Notes under the pieces: model-generated
The model's database searches: none
Told to the model about the DNA's origin: nothing
Seen by the model: only the letters and a program-made list of their open reading frames with translations
In this document: piece after piece, positions 56,757 through 64,000 of the stretch
Layout of the letters: each line of letters opens with the position of its first letter
Numbering within the stretch: the first letter of the stretch is position 1
NCBI GenBank assembly: GCA_958295785.1
Contig: OY282377.1
Location: forward strand, 1,998,394 to 2,062,393
Length of the DNA stretch: 64,000 nucleotides
Reading direction: 5' to 3'
Source: an uncultured Latescibacterota bacterium
GTDB lineage: Bacteria; Latescibacterota; UBA2968
Program-made: the position numbers and the translations under genes

Positions 56757-58736
56757 TTGGCCCAAGAACGACAAGTGGCAACCCATTCCACAAGCGACAA
56801 GGGCGTAACGCTTCGCGCGGTCGTGCTCGGCATTGGGATCGTGGTGTTCATCAACCTGTGGGTGACGCATGCCGAGACCGTGGTGAAGACCTCCCGGCTG
56901 AATCTGAGCGTGTTTCAAATTACGCTGCTGGCCGTTTTTATCGCGCTGATCGGCGCGGTCAACCCGCTGCTCAAAGTTGCGAAGCGGCGGTATGCGTTCG
57001 CGCCTTCAGAGTTGCTGGCCGTGGTGGCCATCGGCATTGTGGGTTGCGTGGTGCCCACGTCGGGCATTACGGGATTTTTGATCGGGGTCATTTCTACCCC
57101 GTTTTATTTTTCCACGCCGGAAAATGGCTGGGCAGAGTTTTACCATCCCCACCTGCATTCGTGGATCGTGCCCACGGATCAAGACGCGGTGCGCGCATTT
57201 TACGAGGGGCTGTTGCCCGGCAGGTCGATTCCATGGCGCGTGTGGGTCGGGCCGCTGGCGTGGTGGGGCAGTCTGGTCGTGGCCGTGTTCGCGGTGTCCG
57301 CGAGTTTGATGATCATTTTGCGGAAGCAGTGGGTGGAATACGAAAAGCTGGCCTATCCCATTGCCGCCGTGCCCATCGAGATGTCGCAAGACGCCCTGTC
57401 CGCGCGTTTTTTGCCCGCATTCATGCGCGGCCCCATGTTCTGGATCGCCGCGGCTGTGCCGTTTGCGATTTTTGTCTGGCACGCCCTGTCCTGGGCCTAT
57501 CCGCTTTTGCCCAGCATCGGCATTCTCCCGCACGGGGGATATTTTCGCTTTACGCGCTATTCCCCGGGCATGTACATCCAGCCCATGCAGTTTTTGACCA
57601 TTGGCTTTGCCTATTTTGCCAATACACAGGTCTTGTTTTCCGTGTGGTTTTTCTTTTTGCTACATGTCGTCGAGGGCGGGGTTTTTAACCGCTTGGGCTA
57701 TCAAATCGAGCGATCCACCGATTCGTTTAGCGCGGATCCGCCCACCGAGGCGTGGCAGTGCTTTGGCGCGCTGGCCTGTTTGGTCGCGTGGCGATTGTGG
57801 GTGGCGCGGCGGCATTTGCGCGATGTGTTCCGAAAGGCATTCGATAAGAATTATCCGATAGACGACCGGGAGGAAATTCTCTCGTACCGGGCCGCGGTTT
57901 TGATTTTGGGGGCCGGGCTGATCTACGTGTTGTTCTGGTTGATGTGCATTGGGATGGACGCGACCACCGCGCTGATCTTTATGTCGGGCGTGGCGATCAT
58001 CTACATCGGCATTGCGCGGGTGGTGTCCGAAGCGGGCGTGGTATATTCGGGCGCGACCGTGACGCCGCAGGCATTTGTGATGGATCTGCGCGGCACACAC
58101 GCCATTTCCGGGGGCAGCCTGACAGCGATTGCCCTGTCCTATTCCCTGATCGATTACATGCGCGGCCTGTTCACCCCGGGCCTCGCGCAGTCGATCAAAT
58201 TGGGCGATCTGATTCGCGGCAACCGCCGGTTGTTGTTTTACTGCGTGGGCATTGGGGTGCTGGCGGGATTCGTCTCGTCCGTGGGCCTGATGCTCTATTT
58301 GGGGTACGCGTACGGCGCGTACAATTTTCCGCGCTTTCCGTTTTTCAGCGGCGATCCCAAAGGGATTTACGCCTCCACCCTGACGATGATGCGGACGCCC
58401 AAAGTGCCGGATCCCAACCGCATCGTCTTTTTTGCCATTGGCGCGGGCCTGATGGCCTTGCTGACCTTTTTGCGCTACCGATTTTCTCGCTGGCCCATCA
58501 ACCCCATCGGCCTGACCATTTCCGCTGCGGACAACACGGCTTCGCTGGTGATGCCCGTGTTTATCGCCTGGGCGTGCAAGGCGAGTTTGCTCCGCATCGG
58601 CGGCGTGAATCTCTATCGCAAAGCCAAGCCCCTGTTCTTAGGCCTGCTCGTGGGCTATACCGCAGGGGTCGTCTGGTCGTTTCTCGTTGACGCAATCTGG
58701 TGGCCCGGGCAAGGGCACTCGGTGCATTGGTGGTAG
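56757..58736 (+). CDS. DUF6785-like polytopic membrane protein (copy 2)
   Basis: A 659-residue protein with about 14 helices, very similar to the one at 59178 and more distantly to that at 21031. Common marks: LWVTHAETVVKTSRLNLS, AFAPSELLAVVAIGIVGCVVPTSG, FYHPHLHSWIVPTDQDAVRAFYEGLLPG, LRKQWVEYEKLAYPIAAVP, RVVSEAGVVYSGATVTPQAFVMDLRG, and YGAYNFPRFPFFSGDPKGIYASTL. Start is TTG at 56757 with AAGGAG upstream. Transporter-like in overall shape; no substrate known. Confidence 0.75.
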   Translation: MAQERQVATHSTSDKGVTLRAVVLGIGIVVFINLWVTHAETVVKTSRLNLSVFQITLLAVFIALIGAVNPLLKVAKRRYAFAPSELLAVVAIGIVGCVVPTSGITGFLIGVISTPFYFSTPENGWAEFYHPHLHSWIVPTDQDAVRAFYEGLLPGRSIPWRVWVGPLAWWGSLVVAVFAVSASLMIILRKQWVEYEKLAYPIAAVPIEMSQDALSARFLPAFMRGPMFWIAAAVPFAIFVWHALSWAYPLLPSIGILPHGGYFRFTRYSPGMYIQPMQFLTIGFAYFANTQVLFSVWFFFLLHVVEGGVFNRLGYQIERSTDSFSADPPTEAWQCFGALACLVAWRLWVARRHLRDVFRKAFDKNYPIDDREEILSYRAAVLILGAGLIYVLFWLMCIGMDATTALIFMSGVAIIYIGIARVVSEAGVVYSGATVTPQAFVMDLRGTHAISGGSLTAIALSYSLIDYMRGLFTPGLAQSIKLGDLIRGNRRLLFYCVGIGVLAGFVSSVGLMLYLGYAYGAYNFPRFPFFSGDPKGIYASTLTMMRTPKVPDPNRIVFFAIGAGLMALLTFLRYRFSRWPINPIGLTISAADNTASLVMPVFIAWACKASLLRIGGVNLYRKAKPLFLGLLVGYTAGVVWSFLVDAIWWPGQGHSVHWW

Positions 58737-58813
58737 GGGAGGCGATGTGATATGCTACCCGCAAATGATCCTCTTGCCGTTACGCAGTACGTCAAATAAG
58801 CCCTGGCAAAATG

Positions 58814-59174
58814 CCATCCCAAAAGACCATCAGACAAACCCATCGCGCACAGCGCGCAAGGCCGTCTCGCAACGCACATCCATTTTGCAACTTCCTTCGC
58901 AGGCCAACGCATGTCGTGCGACCCGCAAAGCGATTTGCGCTGTGCCAGCCTCTCGGCGCATGAGAGCGGCATTTTTTGCTTCCTTTTTTTGCTGTTGAAA
59001 AAAAGGAGGTCGCCGCACGCCGTAGGCACAGGCGTAGCCAACGCATCGAAGGCAACAAACGACGCTTGAGAACCAAACGCTTGAGACAAGCAACCCATGA
59101 TCCGCACAGAAATCTGTTCCTCATTCCTCCCTAATGGGAGGCAGGATACGGACAAATAAAAATCAAATTGGTAT
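58814..59174 (+). repeat. 350-bp interspersed element, full copy 2
   Basis: About 361 bases, highly similar to 38061-38407, ending CAAATTGGTAT only three bases before the ATG of the next gene, whose leader it therefore supplies. It differs from copy 1 mainly by a segment around 59060-59120. Confidence 0.9.
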
Positions 59175-59177
59175 GAC

Positions 59178-61163
59178 ATGGCAATACAAACGGATTTTAA
59201 ATACAAAACCGATCCCGCCGCGGAAAAGGGGCTGACGGTTCGGTCCGTGGGGATCGCGCTCGGCGCGGTGGTGTTTATCAATGTGTGGGTCACGTACGCG
59301 GAAACCGTGGTGCATGCGTCCCGGTTGAACCTGAGCTTTTTCCAACTCACGCTGATGGCGGTTTTCGCGGTGTTGGTCGCAGGGGTCAATCCCCTGTTGA
59401 AGGCCCTTGGCCCGCGCCGCGCTTTTTCGCCATCCGAACTGCTGGCGATAGCGGCCATTGGCATGGTGGGGTGCGTGGTGCCCGCGTCGGGCGTTACGGG
59501 CTTTCTCATCGGCGTGATTTCCACACCCATTTACTTTGCCACGCCCGAGAACAGGTGGGGCGAGTTTTACCATCCCAATCTCAATGACTGGATCGTGCCC
59601 ATGGACGCGGAAGCCCTGCGGATGTTTTACGAGGGTTTGCCCGCGGGCGCGTCCATGCCGTGGGAAGTATGGCTGATGCCCCTCTTGTGGTGGGCGAGTT
59701 TTATCGTGGCAATTTTCGCGCTTTCCGCCAGCATGATGGTGATTTTGCGAAAGCAATGGGCCGAACACGAAAAATTGGTTTATCCCCTTGTGGCCGTGCC
59801 CCTAGAGATGGCGCGAGATGCGCGATCAAACCGCCGGTTGCCGGCGTTTATGCGGGGCAAGTTGTTCTGGATTATGGCGGCGATTCCCCTAGTGTTGTTT
59901 TTGTGGAACGCGCTGTCGTGGTTTTACCCCCTAATGCCGGGCATTGGGATTTTTCCGCATGCGGGAAAGTTTAATTTTACGCGGTATTCGCCCCATGTTT
60001 ATTTGGAGCCTTTGAACCTGTTTACCATTGGGTTTGCCTATTTTGCCAATACACAGGTGTTGTTTTCCGTGTGGTTTTTCTTTTTGTTGCACGTCGTGGA
60101 GGGCGGCATTTTCAACCGCTTGGGCTACCAGATCGCCAAGTCAACCGATTCGTTTAGCGCGGACCCGCCCACCGAAGCCTATCAGTGTTTTGGCGCGCTG
60201 GCCTGTTTGGTGGTGTGGCGATTGTGGGTGGCGCGGCGGCATTTGCGAGACGTGTTTCTCAAAGCCATCCAAAAATCCCATCCCGCAGACGATTCCGCAG
60301 AGGTTCTGTCCTATCGCACGGTGGTGTGCGTGTTCGCGCTGAGTTTGGCCTACGTGCTCTTTTGGCTGTGCCGCATTGGGATGGATGTGGCAACCGCGCT
60401 CGTTTTTTTGGGCGCGCTGTCCGTGATTTACATTGGCTTGGCGCGCGTGGTGTCCGAAGCCGGGATGGTGTATTCGGGCGCGACGGTCACGCCGCAGGCA
60501 TTTGTGATGGACATGCGCGGCACAGAGGTCATGTCCGCGGGCAGCCTGACCGGCATTGCCCTGTCTTATGCGATAGTCGATTACATGCGCGGGCTGTTCA
60601 CCCCGGGCGTGGCGCAGTCGATCAAGATGGGCGAACTCATCCGCGGAAACCGCCGCGCATTGCTGTTTTGGGCCGGCATCAGCGTTTTGCTCGGCCTGGC
60701 CGCGTCCGTGTTTTACACCCTGCATTTGGGCTATGCGTACGGCGCGTACAATTTCCCGCGCTTTCCGTTTTTCAGCGGCGATCCCAAAGGGATTTACGGC
60801 TCCACCCTGACGATGATGCACACGCCCCAAGCCCCCGATAGCGAGCGCGTGGTCTTTTTTGCCATTGGCGCGGGTCTGATGGCCCTGTTGACCTTTTTGC
60901 GCTACCGCTTTCCCGGCTGGCCCTTGCATCCGATTGGGTTGACCCTGTCCGCCGCCGATAATACCGCCCATCTCGTCATGCCCGTTTTTATTGCTTGGGC
61001 GTGTAAATCCGCGATTATGGCCGTTGGCGGCGTGACGCTCTATCGCCGCTCAAAGCCCGCGTTTCTCGGCCTGCTGGTGGGCTATACCGCCGGTGTGGTG
61101 CTGTCCTTTTTGATCGATGCGCTGTGGTGGCCCGGGCAAGGGCATCTGGTGCATTATTGGTAA
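59178..61163 (+). CDS. DUF6785-like polytopic membrane protein (copy 3)
   Basis: A 661-residue paralog of the protein at 56757, similar along its whole length (INVWVTYAETVVHASRLNLS, FSPSELLAIAAIGMVGCVVPASG, FYHPNLNDWIVPMDAEALRMFYEGLPAG, ARVVSEAGMVYSGATVTPQAFVMD, PRFPFFSGDPKGIYGSTL). The two genes are evidently a tandem duplication now separated by an interspersed repeat. No ribosome site is recognisable before the ATG because the repeat end abuts it; expression may be low or depend on the repeat. Confidence 0.75.
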   Translation: MAIQTDFKYKTDPAAEKGLTVRSVGIALGAVVFINVWVTYAETVVHASRLNLSFFQLTLMAVFAVLVAGVNPLLKALGPRRAFSPSELLAIAAIGMVGCVVPASGVTGFLIGVISTPIYFATPENRWGEFYHPNLNDWIVPMDAEALRMFYEGLPAGASMPWEVWLMPLLWWASFIVAIFALSASMMVILRKQWAEHEKLVYPLVAVPLEMARDARSNRRLPAFMRGKLFWIMAAIPLVLFLWNALSWFYPLMPGIGIFPHAGKFNFTRYSPHVYLEPLNLFTIGFAYFANTQVLFSVWFFFLLHVVEGGIFNRLGYQIAKSTDSFSADPPTEAYQCFGALACLVVWRLWVARRHLRDVFLKAIQKSHPADDSAEVLSYRTVVCVFALSLAYVLFWLCRIGMDVATALVFLGALSVIYIGLARVVSEAGMVYSGATVTPQAFVMDMRGTEVMSAGSLTGIALSYAIVDYMRGLFTPGVAQSIKMGELIRGNRRALLFWAGISVLLGLAASVFYTLHLGYAYGAYNFPRFPFFSGDPKGIYGSTLTMMHTPQAPDSERVVFFAIGAGLMALLTFLRYRFPGWPLHPIGLTLSAADNTAHLVMPVFIAWACKSAIMAVGGVTLYRRSKPAFLGLLVGYTAGVVLSFLIDALWWPGQGHLVHYW

Positions 61164-61259
61164 AAGGCGGATTGCGGATGAACGCAGATGACAGGCGTGA
61201 TTGGGATTTTCAAGATTAAGGATAGATGGGATTAAGACGCAAAATGCGAGGGATGGACC

Positions 61260-61286
61260 GTAGGGGCCATGCCCCCGTGCTCGCCC
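61260..61286 (-). repeat. Short palindromic repeat, reverse copy
   Basis: GTAGGGGCCATGCCCCCGTG followed by CTCGCCC, the reverse form of the dispersed palindrome, in the gap 61164-61409. Confidence 0.8.
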
Positions 61287-61348
61287 GAAAAGGCAAGAGA
61301 ATCAGCAGTCAGCAACCCACGCAAGTTGAACGCCAATTGCAAAAAACA

Positions 61349-61378
61349 AAAAGGCGAGAGATCCAATCTCTCGCCTTT
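61349..61378. terminator. Bidirectional terminator between convergent genes
   Basis: Stem AAAGGCGAGAG / CTCTCGCCTTT with a six-base loop (ATCCAAT region) between the DUF6785-like gene and the convergent barrel gene. Confidence 0.85.
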
Positions 61379-61409
61379 CGCGTTTATCGGGTTAATCTGT
61401 GGTTGCGTC

Positions 61410-62261
61410 TCACTTTTGAAAATAAAGCCCAACGCCCCAGATACGGCCCGTGAAAAAATCGCGCCCGCCAAAAGGCATTCGAAACGAGGCTTCAAGGCTC
61501 ACGTTTGGAACAGGGGTGACGAACACAGTGGGCGCGAAATAGGTGATGCGCGGTCCACTGCTATAGATGCCTTCCAATTTGAGGGCGAGCAGGAATTTGT
61601 CAACGGGCGTGACTCCGAACTCGGCATTGAAAATAAACTCTTCGGGGGGATCGTAGTTGTTGGCGCTGTTTTTTTGACGCAGGCGATACCCCAAGTCGAT
61701 ATTGGCATAAGCAGGGGCGGGATAAAAAGACCGACCGAGTTGTGCGATGATGTCGATATCCCATTGGCCTTGCCCTGTGGAAACCGCCTCTTCTTTCGCG
61801 TGGTCTAAAAATTCACCTGTGGGAGCTTTGACGCCCAATTTTAGGGTGGCGACAATGGATTCTTGCACGAGGTTGATTTTGGCAAATCCCCGAACATCTC
61901 CCAAACCCGATGCGTGCAGCGTGACGCCGCTCAACGGCCCGCTCAATGCCGCCGAGGCAACATCGGCAAATTTATTGTTGCAATAAGGGACTTGCACGCC
62001 GATATCGACGCGGTCGCTTATGCCGTAAAACAGATCCAAAAACAACTGGCGGGTTTGGTACGTGGCACCCGCGGGAATTGCACCCGCGTCGCCAGTTGTA
62101 CCATATCGCTCTGTTGTCGATTGCGTCAAACCGGTGATTTTGCCCCAAAAACGGCCCTTTTCGAGTGTCCACGCGCCAGCATAAACCGCATGCGGCAAAA
62201 GAACACAAAGGGAGACGATGAGAAATGGCTTTACAAACGGGTTAAAGGTGGCAGGTCGCAT
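61410..62261 (-). CDS. Outer membrane barrel protein (phenol-degradation MetA/transporter-like)
   Basis: A 283-residue exported protein: signal peptide FLIVSLCVLLPHAVYA, then GAWTLEKGRFWGKITGLTQSTTERYG and long amphipathic strands (RQLFLDLFYGISDRVDIGVQVPY, RGFAKINLVQESIVATLKLGVKAPTG, WDIDIIAQLGRSF, ANIDLGYRLRQKN, FIFNAEFGVTPVDKFLLALKLEG, GRIWGVGLYFQK). The pattern resembles the transporter-like outer membrane family described as MetA-pathway of phenol degradation. ATG 62261 follows GAAAGGAA. Confidence 0.7.
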   Translation of the reverse strand: MRPATFNPFVKPFLIVSLCVLLPHAVYAGAWTLEKGRFWGKITGLTQSTTERYGTTGDAGAIPAGATYQTRQLFLDLFYGISDRVDIGVQVPYCNNKFADVASAALSGPLSGVTLHASGLGDVRGFAKINLVQESIVATLKLGVKAPTGEFLDHAKEEAVSTGQGQWDIDIIAQLGRSFYPAPAYANIDLGYRLRQKNSANNYDPPEEFIFNAEFGVTPVDKFLLALKLEGIYSSGPRITYFAPTVFVTPVPNVSLEASFRMPFGGRDFFTGRIWGVGLYFQK

Positions 62262-62352
62262 GTTCAATTCCTTTCTAAAAGTGCCGTGGTTTGCCCGGAT
62301 GTTTTCCGAATCAAAACAGAGGACGGGAGGAAAAATACCTGTCGTTCTGAAA

Positions 62353-62406
62353 AATAAAAAAAGACGGTCGTTTAGGAAAACAAAAAATGTGAAACGCCGC
62401 CCGTCT
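62353..62406 (-). terminator. Probable terminator of the DUF3179 gene
   Basis: On the minus strand AGACGG and GCGTTT pair imperfectly with AAACG and CCGTCT across an A/T-rich loop, followed by a run of T. It begins at the stop codon of the gene. Confidence 0.6.
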
Positions 62407-63583
62407 AATAAATCCCCGTATTCTGCCAAAAGGTTGCCCATGCAAACCAGAAGGCATTGTGGGCAGGCAGGGGTTGCAGGGTTTTGTTTTTCAAAGGGCC
62501 GGCAATGGCTTCGCCTTTGAGGTTCCATGTGCTGCCCGTCTCTCGGTCGCGCAGCATAAACGGATAGGGCTGATCCGCGGAGGGCACTTTTTCAAATGCG
62601 AGGGTCTGCCCGTCAACCACGCGCGCAAAGGGCACGGCGTATTGCTCTGCGTCATAATGGATGATCGCAACCGCATTGCCCGCGACCACATCGTTAATAA
62701 CGGCTTCTGCGCCCATAGTGGAAAAGGGATAGGCTTTGGTCGTTTTGCCGAAACGCACCCCTAGGGCCATAGTTTTGGGTGGGAAGAGTTGCGCGGTGGG
62801 GTTGGCGGACAGATCTGGGAAGGATGGAAAATTCGGCCCGACATTCGGGCTTCGATATCCGCCATACGGATAGGACTGGTATGTGCTGGGCGCGTAGATC
62901 CCGGTGTTGACGCTGACAACCTTTGAATCCGGATAGAGTTGCTTCCAGTAACGCCAAGTGGTTTCGATCACGGGCAGGAGTTGTAATTCTTCGGATCCGG
63001 GGCCTTCGACCGGAACGTGAAGCATCTGCGGGTACAGGGTCGCGCTATCGCGGCGGTCGTACATGATCAGGTTGTTGTTAAAAAGCAAGCCGGAGACCCC
63101 AAGGTGAATGCGCGACCCATCGCTGCCCTGCCCGTCAAAAATAAGCCCCGTTCCGGTCAGGGGGCAAAAACTCACCACAATGGGTTGTCCGCCGATCATA
63201 TCGTTGATAATTTCGTGCCACCAACCCATGTTGTGCGGATAGGCTTTGGCCTCGCCATTGACGACCGCGCCGAGGACCAAATCATCGTCTCTGAGGTACG
63301 CGGCTTCGCTGGCTGTGAGATCGACAAATGGCGGATCGGTCAGCGCGGGAATGCCATCCGGGGGCACGCCGCCCGATAGGATTCTCTCTGTGGGAAAATC
63401 GTCGAGAAAATGGCCGCCGGTTCGCGGTTCGCGGTTGATAGGCTGATCGGTTTGCGAATCGCCGGACGCATTGGGCGCGCCATTGCCCGACTCACTCGGC
63501 CCCACCGCGTCTTTGCTGTTTCCGCCGCAGGCCATCAGGCCAAAAAGTGCAAACAGTGCGATGTATTTGAAAAAGGTCGTCAC
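62405..63583 (-). CDS. DUF3179 domain lipoprotein
   Basis: A 392-residue exported protein. Lipoprotein signal: YIALFALFGLMAC with Cys at about residue 19, followed by GGNSKDA and a Ser/Asn/Gly/Pro linker. The DUF3179 domain covers the rest: RILSGGVPPDGIPALTDPPFV, VVNGEAKAYPHNMGWWHEIINDMIGGQPIVVSFCPLTGTG (about residues 105-145), and FGVSGLLFNN-like LGVSGLLFNNNLIMYDR. Function unknown. GTG at 63583 with AGGAGG upstream is chosen; an ATG at 63622 would add residues that break the signal peptide. Confidence 0.85.
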   Translation of the reverse strand: MTTFFKYIALFALFGLMACGGNSKDAVGPSESGNGAPNASGDSQTDQPINREPRTGGHFLDDFPTERILSGGVPPDGIPALTDPPFVDLTASEAAYLRDDDLVLGAVVNGEAKAYPHNMGWWHEIINDMIGGQPIVVSFCPLTGTGLIFDGQGSDGSRIHLGVSGLLFNNNLIMYDRRDSATLYPQMLHVPVEGPGSEELQLLPVIETTWRYWKQLYPDSKVVSVNTGIYAPSTYQSYPYGGYRSPNVGPNFPSFPDLSANPTAQLFPPKTMALGVRFGKTTKAYPFSTMGAEAVINDVVAGNAVAIIHYDAEQYAVPFARVVDGQTLAFEKVPSADQPYPFMLRDRETGSTWNLKGEAIAGPLKNKTLQPLPAHNAFWFAWATFWQNTGIY

Positions 63584-63654
63584 GAGAACCTCCTGTCGGA
63601 CAGCGATTGCGTTACGCGACAAAGCGCATAGACACAGCCTACAGCAAGCAAATC

Positions 63655-63770
63655 TACGGAACGGGGTAACAACTGCGATAGCAATTTCATCAGTTAATCA
63701 AAGCACGCAGGGGCTGAAGCGACGGAGGGGACTGACCACTGCGGGCGGGCACAGGGGCCGCGCTTCTGCG
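63655..63770 (+). repeat. Composite dispersed repeat copy
   Basis: Starts TACGGAACGGGGTAACAACT and ends with a GGGCGGGCACAGGGGCCGCG palindrome, like the copies at 34422 and 44061. Confidence 0.7.
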
Positions 63771-63812
63771 ATTCGCGTTTGGTGTGTGTGGCGGCCTTCT
63801 CCCGTCTTATTT

Positions 63813-64000
63813 TTAGACCATATTCATGCCACATGACCGGCCGTGTTCTTCGAGCAACGCCTTCCCCGCATCGTAGATCACGCGAAAAGCATCGACACTG
63901 ACTGTCACATCGCCAATCATGTGCTTCCCGGCTGCGCGAACCTTTTCACAGGCTTCCCGATATGCCGCCACGCATTCCGGGTGGTTCGGCTCTCCGGGAT
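63813..64000 (-). CDS. C-terminal fragment of an HpcH/HpaI aldolase-like protein
   Basis: The minus-strand frame entering from the window edge gives GEPNHPECVAAYREACEKVR, AAGKHMIGDVTVSVDAFRVIYDAGKALLEE and ends CGMNMV at TAA 63813. The pattern HPE-V-AA-----C---AGK--G-------A---Y-AG is that of the C-terminal helices of HpcH/HpaI-type 2-keto-3-deoxy aldolases. Only about 61 residues are visible, so the assignment is tentative. Confidence 0.45.
   Translation of the reverse strand, partial: PGEPNHPECVAAYREACEKVRAAGKHMIGDVTVSVDAFRVIYDAGKALLEEHGRSCGMNMV

Overview
The window looks like bacterial chromosome, probably from an uncultured marine or sponge-associated member of the Latescibacterota/Poribacteria-like FCB-Planctomycetes sphere. 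This is an inference from gene content: two phytanoyl-CoA dioxygenase-like proteins, a sulfatase, TIM-barrel sugar isomerases, a DUF1552/DUF1592 pair, PorV/PorQ-like outer membrane proteins, three DUF6785-like membrane proteins, and heavy seeding with short palindromic repeats. No 16S rRNA or other decisive taxonomic marker is present.

Layout. 0-5.5 kb: end of a universal-stress-like gene, a PhyH dioxygenase, then an island of two ATPase/TOPRIM gene pairs flanking a DRB0094-type RNA ligase. The first TOPRIM gene is broken by frameshifts and the second ATPase has an altered Walker A motif. 5.7-13.3 kb: a coiled-coil HTH regulator, gcvT, an IS701-like insertion sequence, and complex I genes nuoH-I-J-K-L. 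13.3-18.3 kb: decayed IS ends and repeats, an orphan HTH antitoxin, a penicillin-acylase-family hydrolase, and a two-gene unit (tail-anchored coiled coil, then a PD-(D/E)xK nuclease fused to a glycine-zipper membrane region) closed by a clear terminator. 18.4-26.6 kb: sulfatase, two sugar isomerase/epimerase-like proteins, a DUF6785-like membrane protein with a promoter and dyad in front, a sulfotransferase-like protein, a serine hydrolase and an orphan HicB. 26.6-34.4 kb, minus strand: tRNA-Val, a small membrane protein, rplS, an amplified coiled-coil gene, trmD, rimM, rpsP, ffh, then rpe, a PASTA protein and an outer membrane protein with an in-frame amber codon. 34.8-48.2 kb: pectate-lyase-like lipoprotein, second PhyH, PIN/RHH toxin-antitoxin, hrpA with an in-frame repeat insertion, a frameshifted DUF433 gene, a polytopic membrane protein, and the DUF1552-DUF1592 pair. 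48.2-64 kb: a hendecad coiled-coil membrane protein, an envelope operon (barrel protein, TonB-dependent receptor, large secreted protein, PorV-like protein), two more DUF6785-like genes, a barrel protein, a DUF3179 lipoprotein and the end of an aldolase-like gene.

The most unusual features are the double ATPase/TOPRIM plus RNA ligase island; the nuclease/glycine-zipper pair; a 249-bp in-frame tandem amplification that co-amplifies a dispersed repeat inside a coiled-coil gene between trmD and rplS; a 201-bp repeat-bearing insertion inside hrpA; and at least three families of interspersed repeats that shape gene ends, leaders and IS scars. All family assignments come from reading motifs in the sequence; no database search was run.
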